A DNA stretch of 64,000 nucleotides from Beaufortia kweichowensis (lineage: Eukaryota; Chordata; Actinopteri; Cypriniformes; Gastromyzontidae), in assembly GCA_019155185.1 (NCBI GenBank), contig CM032816.1, forward strand, positions 2,953,418-3,017,417, written 5' to 3'. Position 1 is the stretch's first letter; each line of letters begins with the position of its first letter. Below the pieces are notes generated by a model, which was not told the origin of the DNA, searched no databases, and was given only the letters and a program-made list of their open reading frames with translations. A program made the position numbers and the translations under genes. Below, piece by piece: positions 50,208 through 63,540 of this stretch.

Positions 50208-51864
50208 TATGTTGCCTAAACAAAATCCAACACATACCATGGTTTTTTAATAGTATATTAAAAGTACTGTATTGAAGTAATATAAAATTAAGCAACAGTA
50301 CCTGCCCATTGAGATGATTTCATATTGCAATCAAATAATTGTATTGATATATTCGAGTACTGTCACATCAGGATGGTTACGGGCAGGTGCAATAATGACA
50401 TTAGACTGATATTGCTACAACACAACTCGTCTTTCTGCGTGCACTAGTATTACAGTAAAACAAACTCAGGCATTATTTCAAAGTCAAAAGATGTTTTATT
50501 TGTTTAGTTGACCTACGGAGGGAGACCAGCATTGCGTAGAAGATGTTCCTTCAGCTTTTAAGCAACTGGAACAAATTTATTTCAGCTTAACAGATTTACT
50601 GATCCGTGTTCAAAGTACGTAAGACCACAAGCATGTTGAATTGACCCTGATGTATCCGTCCTGGTACTCATAATAAACACCAACAACATGTTGGAACCAA
50701 CGGTAAACGGTTAAAGATGCACATAGTGAAACTGGGTTTAGTTTTACAGCTAAAGGATTTACATTTATGGACACTTTTGTCAGAGGTGTCAAAGTGCAAC
50801 TGAAGGGTTTATTAATTTTCTTCTTATGGTGGCCCAGGAGAGAATTTTCACTGGGTATTTAAAAACACACATTTACAGAGACAATTTTTTTTTAAATCAA
50901 TTTAACATTTAAGCTAAGTTATGGTTTGCAGATCTTCTTTTAGATCAAATGCAGGAGTTGGACACAAAACATCTCTTTGTAAAGAAGGACTGGACCACTG
51001 TTACCTTTAAAACAGCTTCAAATCTTCTCACAATTAATTTAACTTAATTCATACAACTTTTGAATAGGGTCCAGTAAACTGTTGTACCAATTGTCTATCA
51101 GAACCTCGTCCTGGTGCTACAGAGAAGATTAAGTACGCAACCTGCTTTGTGAAGACTGGAAATCTGACAAGCCACCCATTTGACCAATTTCTTGTACTAG
51201 TCACTGCTGAACACACATTGTTCTTGCACAACATGTTCAAAACCTTGTTTTGAAATGTAACCAGGACAATATTAAGTAACAAAAGATTATTACAACAAAT
51301 AATGTTAAATGATGTTGAAGATAAAGACTATTTACAAGTGTCACAAACTACAGCTGTAAATGAGTAGATGAAGTAGATGAGTTAAAAACCAGCTAGTTAA
51401 ATATATTTTTGTTGATCCTGATCAACACCACAGTTGATGACATCACCAAAGCTTGCTTACAATACAAAATACAAAACAGCAATGCAGTTCAATTTTAAAA
51501 ATTCCCATTGATCTTCACAGAATGAATATATTGATGATGATATATTATATTTATAATATATTATATTTATGAACTACAAAATTGTCCAAACCGACCAGCA
51601 AAAACTGGTGAAGCTGGTCAAAGATCATGGTCCTTCAGATTGAGATGAAGAATCCAGAATCCAAACCAGCATCCCAAACACAGCACATGTTTGTGGCAAG
51701 ACTATTATTAGGGAAAATGAATAACTCTCATTGATTCTTGAGTGTCCCATAATATCACATCATATGGCAACTAGCCAATTTTAATTTCGTGCTCTTATGG
51801 GTTTCAATTTTAGTAAATATCCTTAAAATATCCTCTTTCTAACACACACATATATTGTTTCACT
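50208..51864. other. no gene seen
   Basis: AT-rich. 51540-51570 is TATATTTATAA simple sequence. 51590-51680 carries CCAGCAAAAACTGGTGAAGCTGGTC, a fragment of a common cyprinid CCAGC/GCTGG-rich repeat. Confidence 0.35.
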
Positions 51865-52076
51865 TGTATTACTTTTTATTCATTTCTTTATTGATGGATG
51901 TATGTGCTTTTTGGAGCTGTAAAAAGCTGGGACGCATGGTCATTATGTGATGAATATGTTATATAACAAAAATCTTTGTTTGTGTTCAGCTAAAGAAAAA
52001 AAATGCATCTGGGTTGACATGAAAGTGAATAAATCATAAATATTTTTATTTTTGAGTGAACTGTTTCTTTATTCGT
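51865..52076 (+). mobile_element. right half of the CATCTGGG MITE family
   Basis: GTGCTTTTTGGAGCTG, GTGTTCAGCTAAAGAAA, GCATCTGGGTTGACATGAAAGTGAATAAA and TTTTTGAGTGAACTGTTTCTTT follow the order of the right half of the element at 1161-1625 and of the copy near 63.29-63.54 kb. Confidence 0.65.
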
Positions 52077-55000
52077 GGGTGTTCTGCAGTTGCATGTATT
52101 TTTTTTTTTTTGTTACCGGAATATTACGATTTGTCATACGATCTGGTCTTCTGCACAAACGTATAAAACAGCATTGGCACGCACACACTCACACACCTTG
52201 ACAGACTCTCTGATGACTTCCTTTCCTGTTCGTTCACTTGGACTTCGCTTCAGGCCACATTTCAGCTGGTTTTTAATTTTTTATGAGAACCTTTTCGTGC
52301 TTCTCTCCAGAGCTGAGAGGTCTTCCTCTGCCAGGAACATCAATTCTTTATTCCTCTGCATCATCTGCATCTTCTCGTGCCAACAGCTGTCACTTGTAAA
52401 AGGCTGCAAAAATGGGTTTCCGTCACAAATTCCTCTTGGTTGTTTTGCTCCTGTTCTGCTTCTCTTGGTTGTGCCTTTTTTAATAAGAAAGAGACAAAAC
52501 TCATTTGCTTTAGCTGTTGAGTAACAAATATATAAACAAATATTAGTATAGATTATTAATATTTTTCATTCATTTTCATATAATTAGCTTTTTTGCCTTT
52601 CACACAAAACATGTTGCGGATGGGAAATTAGGAGAATATATAGTAGAAATAGTAACAAAAGACTTTCATAAATGAATCTTGTAGCTTTTGTAAAAAACTT
52701 ATGAAAAAACTTTCTGACGTTAAATAAGTGTTTGCACATTAGATTACAATGTTTCGTGCAGACTTTGCTACGAAAAATGTTTATGACAAAAACATTTATT
52801 TTATTTTCTTCGCATTTTTTCGCAACGTTCACATTCAATCCAGAATACAATCCAAAATCATTTTCAATTCAGCCATAAGGAAGAAAGAATGTAGATTCAG
52901 CAGCACATTAAACACAATATTTTTTTTAATGCTGTGTTTCGCCGATATTTAAAGAGCAATCCAGACCACAAAAGAGTCGTCTGGGTTTTTAGTAATGTTT
53001 AAAAAACGTTTTTTTTGACATGTACTTTTGACTGCTCGTGGGTCACACAGGGGTAAACGGCACAATTGCCGCCACACCTCACACTGCATAAACGTCAAAG
53101 TCACTCACAATCACACGAGACACAGAGATATTTCCTTTCCCCTCTCTGTTTGGTTTTGGAACTGATATCGGCTGTCAATCTAAAAGCCACATGGCTCATC
53201 AACAGGCCTCCGTGTTTGGCTGAGAAAACACATGAGCAATAGCTCTGTTCATAGATCTGCTTGAGTCATTTCCATCCTTTGATATGGTTGACGTTACCAG
53301 ATAAAAGCAGTGATGAGGATGAGGTTGATGTGGCGTGATTTATGCATGCGTACTGATTACTTATCCTTTGGAAATAAAGAGACAGGGTACAATGAATTGT
53401 ACAGTAGGTGATGTTTTATTGATGTTTCGAATCCCGGTCACACACCCAAAAAATGTTTTGCAGATGTAAAATTGCTCTTATAAAAGTGTCTCATCTAAAC
53501 TAATGTATGGTTTGGTGGAATACTTCAATTACTTTAAGTGTGCACAAAATTTTAATTGGTGTAGTCAGTTTTATTTGAGGTTTACGGTTGATCTGGAATT
53601 TGAACTCTGGAGTGTGACAAAATCACAAAATGGGATGTGTTGCACTTTTGGGAATTGCCTGTGCAATCATTTCATATACGGTCTTATCATACATAAAATA
53701 CTTAATGTGTAAACGTAATTTTGTAGTATGATTTCCCCCCCAAAAGTGTAAAACATTGTGACACTATCAGCAGTATTTGCTTAATAAAGTAAATCTGCGA
53801 TGAGTTTTGGAAACCTGTGAAAATAATTATTTTGTAGTTCAATAGTAGTAACAATTCTTTGTTTTATGCATCAATGTAGAATATTATCATAAAATCATAA
53901 AAACGATTATATTCCACAGCTGTAGTCAGTATTTGCTGTTGTGCCTTTAAAAAAAGTGAAATATCTCAAATGTGAAACTGGGTCCAATTAAGTTCGAGAA
54001 TCCTTCAGAGAAAAATGCCATAATGGGCACGTTTCTGACCACCAGGTAGACAGGAATTTTTAAATTCAGAAATTATGTTTTCAAAGTACGTCAATCTTCT
54101 TATCTTTACAGATCAAGAAACCTGTGACACGATCTGACCTTCGTCTCTTTTTCTTTCAGTCACACAACTGCACGTTGGGAAACCCCCAAAGACCCAGAGA
54201 TCTCCCCAGACCGACATCTCACAAGACATCTTGCTCACGGACCCCGACAGCTGTTTCCTTTTTTCCCGCCACACAACCTTTATTCCTTCCATGCATGTAT
54301 CCGATTTGTTTGCAATATAATCCAAAAGGAAGACAACTCCTGAGGAAGTGGTGTGAGAGCAAGCTACTTTCCCTCAAGAGGGGCTATTATTCTTTAACAG
54401 TGTTTAGAATGTAAGGCCTCTGTTGTTTTTCATTAGGAAAGGAATCACCTTGGCTTTGCCAAAGATCCTGATCAAAACCAGCCGCTTATGGCTTCTAATT
54501 GAAGCAAGCTGGACCTCCGTGTAGAGCACAATACACATAATGTGACAAGTTAACCCATCTCTTTAACAGCGATTCTTGAAAACATCGAAGGAAAAAACAT
54601 ACAGAATAGCTTTTGTATTAAGGCAATCTGTATTTGTCATAATTCAGCGCCTGGATTACAATGAAGGAAACATAAAGTCAGTTTGGCATCAGCCACGTCT
54701 CTGGGGCGGCCGTGTGCTCTTTTTCGTATTCTTTATTGATGTTTTGGGATTTTTGGAGTACTGCCTCAGGTTACCTTTACAGCTGGAGCAAAAGCAAGCA
54801 CAAGTTTTGAAGAAGGTAGGTTTTCAGCAAATTTTACAAAAAATGAGACATTTAATATCTCAATTGTTTTCTCCCAGACAGCAATGAAAACAGATGGAGA
54901 AAAATGAAGACTCGCTTCTCCTGCTTTTCTCCTGAGAAAAGGTATCTGGTAATGTCACATCTCAGATGCTCACATTGCAAAAATCTGCAACTTTGAATAA

Positions 55001-56142
55001 AAAGTAAAATGTCTTTGTTACTTGCAGTGTGAACGCACCTTTATACAATAAAGCAGGGGGTGTTTTTTTAAAGAAATGTGTAGCTATATGTCTTTAATTT
55101 GTTGGGGTTTGTTTCACACGATGTGTTCGGCCACCAACACAATTCAACTTATGGTAGTGCAACAGTAATACAATTATTAAAACCAATTCTCTTTTGTCTG
55201 TGTACAAGTAACTTTCAGTTTTGAAAACATACATTTGTAAGATCCTGCAAACTATTCATAAATGCAATATAACATGCTATTGTGCCGTTCTGATACACTT
55301 CCCTCCTGCTTGTTGATGACGCCCGTGAGAAATCATGACCCCTGTTCACCCATCACAAAGTTTTGGCCTGGTTTTCACCCTAAGAAGTTAAGGGAGGACA
55401 CAGTCGCTTTCTTCTTGAAACCCAGCCACCATATTGTTGACATTATTGCTGCCATCCTTTCACTTTCCCCGTATTTTCAAACGAAATCCAACTTTCCAAA
55501 CTCCAGTCCTGGCTCGTTTTGCATCTCTCCTTTCGCGACTCAACCATGAAGAAGGCTGACGTCTTCCAGCGTGCCCTCTGCAAACTTCTCTTGATGTGTT
55601 TTTTTCGCACACAAGGGACTCGTGTTGCTCAGGCTCCGGGCTGCACCGAACAACAGCTGAATGTGGGAGGCATATGAGCGGGGAACAGTCTTGGCATGCG
55701 ATCAGTTGAAAACACAGAGGGATTCAATATGTCTGCCGTGGATGACTGAGTCAAAGGGGGACAAACGGCTGCAGATGATACACGATGCTCGGATTCTTTC
55801 AAAGATGTTCACGTTTTGGGCATCCTCTGGTAATGAACTGATTCATAATGACTAAACAAACTTGGAATAGAAGGTGGCGACGTATTTTTTAACTCCAAGT
55901 ATTGTCAGAATTAAGGCGCTCAGCTTTCAACATTCAACAATAGCTGATTATAAATCTTAACGTGGAAGTGGCCCCCTATAATTTTCTGGAAAGAAAAGCG
56001 ACTAGCGAGTCACGGTTAGCATGAAAGCACCATCAGGGGGAACACAACGGCAATGAGTATTACATCCAGGAAGGTCTTGGCAAACTCTCCGAGTTTAAAA
56101 CAAACATAATGTACTGACGCCTGGTGGATTTGACACAAGGTT
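52077..56142. other. no gene recognised
   Basis: Contains the longest plus-strand chance frame of the right arm (52075-52524, 149 codons) and frames at 54124-54414, 54576-54887 and 55262-55549. None has family motifs, a signal of codon conservation visible by eye, or plausible neighbouring exons. Some stretches (54100-54900, 55280-56110) are GC-richer and may be conserved non-coding DNA. Confidence 0.3.
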
Positions 56143-56205
56143 AAAGTAATAGTAAAATCCTGTCATTTTATTTACTCACTTCATGTCGTTCCAAATCCAA
56201 ATGCC
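56143..56205 (+). repeat. left-end fragment of the TTAAAGGGATAGT MITE family
   Basis: TAAAGTAATAGTAAAATCCTGTCATTTTATTTACTCACTTCATGTCGTTCCAAATCC parallels the left part of the family consensus seen in the copies at 18779 and 42664. No right end is seen nearby. Confidence 0.55.
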
Positions 56206-57534
56206 ATGTTTAAGGTGGACCACAACAGTAGATGATTTTAAAGGTCTTTACTTCTAATAAACTCAACTTTGTTCTTATGATGTCATATTGTTACATCATG
56301 ATTCTTCATAGTATTCTACTATTTTATAATTGAAAGAAAAACATACTGCATACTGTAACAAAAGTGACAACATTTTAGTTTTCAGTAAACTTTACTATCT
56401 CTCGTGCAATTTATTCGATTGAATCTGCTTGTTTAGAATCTTCGCTCTCTGTTTGATCAGGTGCGGCGTACTCGCACGGATTGTTGTCTCTTTTTACGTG
56501 TTGCTGACAGAGAGCGTTTCACTGTTTTCTAGGGACGCTCTGTTTATTTCGACCCAAAATATTTAGTTACTCGAACTAATGAAAATCTGTTGAACAGCCA
56601 GTAATGCTCAAGGGAAGAGTTTGAAGTGGAACTCCTCAGAAGAGAATAAATGATAGCGTACAGCTGGAGACACGGCAATGAAGAAACCCCCATCTTTACA
56701 CCCATCATTGACATTTACCATTCATCACGACAGAAATTTCATTTTGTACTGCGGAGCAGTCATAACAACCACAAACAGACTGAATAACATTGCCTTTCAT
56801 TGCGTTTTCCGGGTTCGTTTTGACTTTTCCACAGTCTATTTTTCATATCTGTTAGGTTTGACTGTAAATTGCACATTGGAAAAAGTGTAACATTCTTCAA
56901 GAACTGGCTACAATTGTTACTGTTTTGACAGGCACACTATTGTTGTGTAGCAACGGACCCATTTACATAATTTTGTAATAACGTAAGAACTTACATAACA
57001 ACTCATTCATTTCAATTCAACTACAGCTCCCAACTTGGCCCCATGATGGTGAGCTGCAACCGGGCCAGCTGAATTTGCTCTCTCAACTTGTTCTACTGTG
57101 ATTACAAAGTGCTCTGAACAGCAGGGATCCCAATGGACTGTTTCAGACCTATTCTCACCCATTATGACATTCTCTCAGCGTGGGCTTACTGAAAACAACA
57201 GTTAACAAACAATAGTTAATATCGGGTGGATGGCAATTTACACAATACTGGGCAGACTTTGGTGCCCCGGGGTGAGCATGATATCACATCTGATGGGCTT
57301 TTTTGTATTGAAGCTCTTAAGGTTTGTTACATAAATATTACCTAACATCAGATAAGCACTGCAAAAAGTATTCTTGAACACGTGATTGAAATTCGACTGT
57401 GTTACAGAGTTGCACATTCTGTCATTTTCATTGGTAGACAATTTGAGGCCTGTAAGAATTGGAAGTGTCATGAAGTCAGCATGAAACGGAGGTGATGGTG
57501 TTTTGTTTTCTATGATGGCACTGTATATGGGTAA

Positions 57535-57810
57535 TTCCATGCAAATGTCAACCTTACCATGAAAAAATAAAGGTTTTACCAAAGGTTTTCATCGTACTGA
57601 TAGCTCAGATGTTAATATTTCGTAGTTTAAATATGCATGCGAGGTCTCTGTCAAAAATGTAAAGCATAATTTTTCATAATCAGGGAAGTGTCGTCTTTAT
57701 AATTGTCACATCAGTCCATAATACTCATAAATGAGCATATTAAATGCTCAATATTTTTTTCTCCATTTGTTGGGTATTATTGCTTCTAGTTTGTGCATTT
57801 TTATAAAAAA
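57535..57810 (+). repeat. dispersed repeat family D, second copy
   Basis: Aligns by eye with 27505-27745 in the same orientation (GAGGTCTCTGTCAAA, TTTTTCATAATCAG, CATTTGTTGGGTATTATT, GTTTGTGCATTTTT). Confidence 0.6.
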
Positions 57811-58660
57811 TCCTATGTTATGATTAGTACACAGTCTGCAAGAAAAAAGTTTTTGCACTTTTTTCTCAATAAAAAGTGAAAAGTAAACAAAATCTCTGTA
57901 AATTAACCCTGTAAATTATGAAGAATGTTAAATTAATCTGAACAACAATAGAGGATGAGACAGAATCATTTAAAACTATTGGTTAGAAAGTAACATAATC
58001 ACACAAATTAAACATAATTGATATTTTCCCCAAATTTTGGAAACATGATTGAATCTCATATTGCATAACCTCCTGAATCTGACAAAGAACATCTATTAAC
58101 TTACCTTTTATTTATGTTCATTATGTTCATTTTAATTTCACCTTTATTTATGGAAAGTGCCAGTTGCTCAATCATACAGTAGGTAACGTTGCATAAACGT
58201 TCTGACTGTTCAAGGGCGTGACAGCATAATTATCATGAGTGGACTTCCCCTGCATTCAAACACATATCATATTCTCAAATTAGACACTGTTATCGTCTTT
58301 AAATAGCTTTTACATGGCAGCACAGTTGGGTGTGCATAGAAACACTCAAACCCCGCAGACACATTTCCAATGCTGAGTCACGGCACTCCCACCCGATGGC
58401 TGTTTCTAGGCACGGATATGTAGCCAGGCCCGGTCTGATACCTGAAATAGATGAAGCATGCATTTGTCAACCCAGGTTATAATCAAAGCAATGGCAACGT
58501 GCTACGAAGAGGAGTTGTTTGTGAAATTTAAGACACGCAATAAGAATCTTTTTGCCTTCCAAAAAATTAAGAAAAAAAAACACTTCTTGAAAATGTTTTT
58601 GCTCTATAACTCATGCTTTGGTACTGGAGGATTCAAGCACTGCAATTTTTTGTGAGAATT
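57811..58660. other. no gene seen
   Basis: AT-rich to about 58190, then more balanced. No exon recognised. Confidence 0.35.
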
Positions 58661-58679
58661 TTTACAACTGCTTTTGATT

Positions 58680-59510
58680 GCAAAATACTCCGCGGGCAAA
58701 CGTGTAATTTATGGAATCCTGGGAAAGTGCTTGAAAGGGCCTTCCGTCGCAGATGGATTCTATCTGAGAAATGGCAACAGTGACATAATTGCTCACATTT
58801 GTTGTTTTTATTGGCCATTGATGTCCAGCCAATTGACAAAACATAATATTTATTGGATGTTTAGACACATCATATAGACACATCACAAGGATGCTCTTTG
58901 ATTCCAAACATCTTGTCACGCTTTTGACGTCAGTAACCCGCTCACTGGTAAATAAGCCACGTGTAAGAGAAAACCGAAAAATCAACAATGAGGCAGTCAT
59001 CTGCAGGACACGTTTCATAGCCGTTTTAAAAGGGAAACTGTCTCTGGAGGTTTAATGTGGGGAAGCCCTGTTGGTTAATTTAGAGAAAGAAAAAACACGT
59101 TTAACTGGAAAATCCATGACATCATTCCGAGGAGAGTCGCGGAGAGGGGGAAGCGTAATGAGTAGGAGCGAAAACAGCAAAGGTTAAAAATTGGGCCTGA
59201 TTAGCAATGGTTTCCAGCGGGTTCCCCAGATGAAGGGAAATAGCTCTGCGTGCTTGCGTGGGTCTCGTTTTCGCCCCTTTGCCCCCCCCGTGGCGTTCCA
59301 GGGGCGACTTGGTTTGTGTCTGAGGTTCATTGTGGTGGCAGCCTGAGCGGCGTGTGATCTCGTCTCACTCGCGAGTCTGTGTGTGTCTGACAGGAGCAGA
59401 GGTCACGCTAAGGTTCCGATGAAGTCAGAATGTAATTATGCCTCAATGAACAAAAAGTGGAAAGTAATAAAAAACAGCTGGATGTTTTTGAGTCAAACTG
59501 GAGACATATA
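58680..59510. other. GC-richer unique tract, candidate conserved non-coding element
   Basis: Balanced, repeat-free DNA with TGACGTCA (CRE) at about 58927, CCTGATTAGCAATGG at about 59195, a run of eight Cs near 59283 and GTAATTATGCCTCAATG at about 59430. The overlapping frames on both strands at 58662-59018 look fortuitous. Proposed as regulatory only on composition and motif content. Confidence 0.35.
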
Positions 59511-60279
59511 GATATGGAATGGCTCTCTCTAATGCTCTTTCTCAGCTGCTAGTAAAACTGTACATCATATGTTATGTTTACTTTTATAGCAGTGTCCCCT
59601 TCGTATAATACATGAGATTTTTGCCGTTAGTATATGATTATGAGTAACAATCTCTAAACAAGTATGGGAAGGCTTCATGCTAAACAAGATTAACTTTGAG
59701 TCTTTGCATATTGAAATCTCAGAAAAAACGAATAACGCAATGCATGTGTTACATTCTCAGCAAGGCCACAGAGGGCGCTATAGAGCACTGCATGTAATAG
59801 TCAGTTTTTTTGTTGTGAGGACATGGTGGAGCAATCATTTGAACAGAAACCTGCCAAAAACATTTGTTAAAGTTTATATTAATAGCTAGCTATCTGAATA
59901 ATACATCCGGTTTAGTAGCACAGACATTTTTGGTTTCCCTAAGTGTAATTGTCTGTTGTTAATACAGTAGTTGCAAATAAACATCGCAATATGGTAAATT
60001 GTACAGTCATAGAACATGCGTCTGCATTTTATATTGGTTTTAAATGTGGCGGATGAGAATGCTAAGGCAAATTATACGTTTCCAAAACAGTTGAAATTCA
60101 ATTTTGAAAAACATTACAAACGTAGACAATGTACAAATTTAACAGGAAGTGAGTGGGGGAACGCCACACCAGGTGGTTTCACTCAGGTAATCTTTAAACT
60201 AGTGCCTGTTCAGTTGGAACGGCAGAGAAAAACATCTCATGAAAAAGAAAAGGGCAAAACTGCATCACTTTCCAAGAAA

Positions 60280-60303
60280 CCCGCACATCATCATCATCAT
60301 CAT
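60280..60303. repeat. (CAT)n microsatellite
   Basis: Short CATCAT tract giving a His run in the + frame. Simple sequence. Confidence 0.9.
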
Positions 60304-60694
60304 CTCTTTGAGACATGTTTTCCTCCCCTGTATTCAGCAACAGTAGCTGTGCAGTAGGTTGTGGGAAACCGCACAGGGAGTGTATAGTCGTACAGGAATC
60401 GAGAACAGAGTGATATGAATAAGTGGTTAGTGGGGGAGCATAGTGCGCTTTTTGTTCAAGATAAAGGGGTCCTGTTACATACATATGAGGAAATGTGGAG
60501 AATAAGAAACATATTGCGCATATTCTATATGTCAAATGACAAGGTTCTAAGAGCACATGTGAAAGGACTTTTTTGGTATAAAGCCTGTTTGTAATCTAGC
60601 AGATGAACAATTAACTACTAAATAAATACTTCAAGGACGTTTTGCTATTTGTTGAAACTATACGCAAAACTACACTGAGATTCAGGGTTGTGCT

Positions 60695-60905
60695 CATATC
60701 CAACCTGATCCCACAGCAATTCATACTGTACGTATTTTACGAGGAGGATAATTCATATGAATTTGTACAATGTAAGGCGTACAAAAACATGTGGTTATTA
60801 CAAAAAATCTACGACAAAGTCCCACCCCTAGCCTAAACGTGACTGGGGAGAAGACAAATAAGATCATACAAATCAGCCACCTTGTAAAATACGTATGCAT
60901 TCTTT
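60695..60905. mobile_element. foldback element with GTAAAATACGTA ends
   Basis: GTACGTATTTTACGAGG near 60727 and CCTTGTAAAATACGTATGC near 60881 are inverted. AATTCATATGAATTTGTAC and GATCATACAAATCAG also pair loosely. Related to the sequence at 40000-40080. Confidence 0.55.
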
Positions 60906-61929
60906 TATTATTACATTGATGAATTTTCTCACATTTCTGATTTTTTGTTTTTTAATAACAATCTTTTTCTTCATTTTTCCTAACGTTCGAGTTGTGAATG
61001 TTGAATGTTTGTGTAACGTCTAAATGCGGGTGGGTATTTTGATGCATCCACCTGTGTGATGTCATGACGATGTTGGGACGTTTGGATTGAGCCATTTTTG
61101 TTTTTTTTCGGACAGGAGAGTACGTTTTAAGTTCTGAAAGTTTTTGGTTACTCAAACTCTATTTAGTGTTACATTTATATGTTTTTTCTAAGGATGCTAA
61201 AGATCAAATGATGAATCAATCTAGTTATCAGCAATCACTAGTTCATCCGTGTATAAGAAGAACCGGGTCTCATTATGTCTCATCACAGAATACAGAGAAC
61301 ATCACCTCCAAAACATGGAGAATCATTGCTTATCTCGCCTCGAGGACAAAGATGAGATGAGGACAAAGCCTCTCAGGCGATCTCACAGTATGAAAGTAAA
61401 TCCCACCAGCTGCTGCCTTGCTGTAAACTTCCGACAAATGTATTTGTAAAGACAGATCCATGTAAGGTCATTGGTGGGGCTGCTCTGCTTTGTGTCCCGA
61501 TGGCAACTGTCCAAACATGGAGATCTCTTCCTCTATCATGAGACACAATGAGGATCGGTCTGTATAAACCGAATCCTCATAACAATTGTGGCGTATTTTT
61601 TATATTGCAGACTAAATAGTTTGTTGTCTGTGTGTAGACTATAGATGTACTGCTCCAGATTCTGTTGAAGCTATTGTCCTCTCGCTGTCCTGAAGATTGA
61701 AACCATATTGGAGTAGGAGGAAAGGGAATTGCAGAAATCAAGTAGGGAAAAATTGGTTCAGTTGTAACCTTTTGTCTTTAGTTTCATTTTTTTCATTGTG
61801 TTCTGTTTTTCTCATTTACCGGGGTTTAACCTGATAACTGTCACTGCACGTATTAAGCATACACATGAAAATGCACAAAATTACATTTTTATAAATTTTA
61901 GATATGATTTTTTTATAATTATTCTATTA

Positions 61930-62025
61930 ATCAATAATAATAATAATTATAATAATAATAATAATAATAATGATTATTATTAATAATATAATATATAATA
62001 ATTATTATTATTAAAAATAATAACT
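61930..62025. repeat. (AAT)n/(ATT)n simple sequence
   Basis: Runs of AAT followed by ATT units, able to fold back on themselves. The Asn-rich frame at 61798-61983 is produced by it. Confidence 0.95.
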
Positions 62026-62029
62026 ATTT

Positions 62030-62170
62030 TATAAGTAACATTAACATTTGTTTTGTTTACTGTTATGAAATTTGGTAAAATATTGATTCTTGAGATGATC
62101 TTAAAAGTCTGTGATTACTTTAGATTCTAACAATGAAATATTAAAGTGGATAGTGAAATAAGTGTTCCTC
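62030..62170 (+). repeat. dispersed repeat family C, copy
   Basis: AACATTAACATTTGTTTTGTTTACTGTTATGAA, TAAAATATTGATTCTTGAG and GAAATATTAAAGTGGATAGTGAAATA parallel 4955-5135 in the same order. Confidence 0.6.
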
Positions 62171-63159
62171 TTGCGGAACGGTGACAGTTAACATGTCAAT
62201 TTGCAGATTGAAGCCATATGAAGTTTGATTTCCCTGAGAGGAATAAACAAATCCTGGCAAAGCAATACCAGCTCAACCTTTAGTGTGAGTTTTGGACAAT
62301 GCTACCCATGATTAACCAAGAATTTTTAAAGTGCTTTTGCATTTTTAAAGCTTGAAGCTTGAAAGGGCAATCAGTGCATTCCTTAAAATGTCTTGTTTAG
62401 CACATTGTTCACTCTGAAATGATACATACTAAGCACAAATGTCACAAGCCACAAAATAAGTAATATGGTCAGAAATAGATCATTTAGAAGAAGAATCATT
62501 CTTCAAATCATGAAACGCTTGCATGCTGGATAAAGTTATTTTGGGGTTGACCTATTTTTTGCTACATTACTACAAAGACTCTGGCAATGACTCAAAAAAC
62601 AAAGGTTATTTTTTAACCTTTAAGTTTTATGGTTTCCAACCGAAATGTCAAACATCAATATCCAAAAAATATTCCAATAAAGTTGAAAGTTTTGTCTGCT
62701 TAATCGACAATCTGTTTAGTTTCCGCAAATAACATACACAATATCTGTCGAAAACTGCTGGGCTGTAAACCGTGGCCTCTTTGAAGAAGGACAGCTGTGA
62801 ACTTATTTTCTAGGAATACTAATGGGTATTTCTAGGAATCCTGGCTGTGGTAAATGTACTGTCCACTGGATAAAGTTTCAGGTCTCTGAGTCTGAAGAAA
62901 TGCAAAAAGATGTGTATTTCCACACATTTTTGCCAAAACACACATAGCCCAACCTCACCAAATGAATGGAACAGACATTTTTTAATGTAAGATTTTTTTT
63001 TGTGCTTATGATTTTTGTTGCATAAAAGTCAACCACCTTCTAAAATAACCTTCTTATTGCTTGCAAAGCAAATATAAGCATGTTATGAAATAATGAAAAA
63101 TATGAAATGGTGCCTTTTTCTGTAAGGTCTTACATTCAATCAGACAGAGACAAATCCAA

Positions 63160-63540
63160 TCTAACACTTACGGTTGAAGTGAATGGAGCCAGTCAATAAA
63201 ATTATAATGGTTTAGTCACGAGATTTGATGTTATGGACATGTAGACATCTTTGATTTAGGCTGATTTGATTTGAGAATGAATAATGGCTTGAATTATGCT
63301 CTGTGATTGTATTGCTTCAGAAGACCTGGACTGAACCACTAAAATTGTATGGATTACTTTTACATTATCTTTATGTCTGTATTGAGGCTCTTCTTGACCC
63401 CATTGACTTTCATTGTGTAGCTAAAACATTCTTTAAATTCTTTTGTGCTTGTCAGAAGTAAGTCACATTCATTTTGAATAGCATGAGGATGAGCAAAACA
63501 AAGATGAAAAATATTTTTGGTTGAATTATTAACATGAGTG
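63160..63540 (+). mobile_element. composite: MITE fragments, including the right half of the CATCTGGG-like family
   Basis: GGTTGAAGTGAATGGAGCCA near 63171 belongs to one common cyprinid repeat. 63310-63540 (CTTCAGAAGACCTGGA, TATGGATTACTTTTA, TTGACTTTCATTG, ATGAGGATGAGCAAA) follows the right half of the element seen at 1161-1625 and 51865-52076. Degenerate. Confidence 0.55.

Noticed and set aside
52075..52524. 149-codon plus-strand frame
   Set aside because: Phe/Leu/Ser-rich translation of T-rich DNA, partly overlapping a MITE end, with no family motif.
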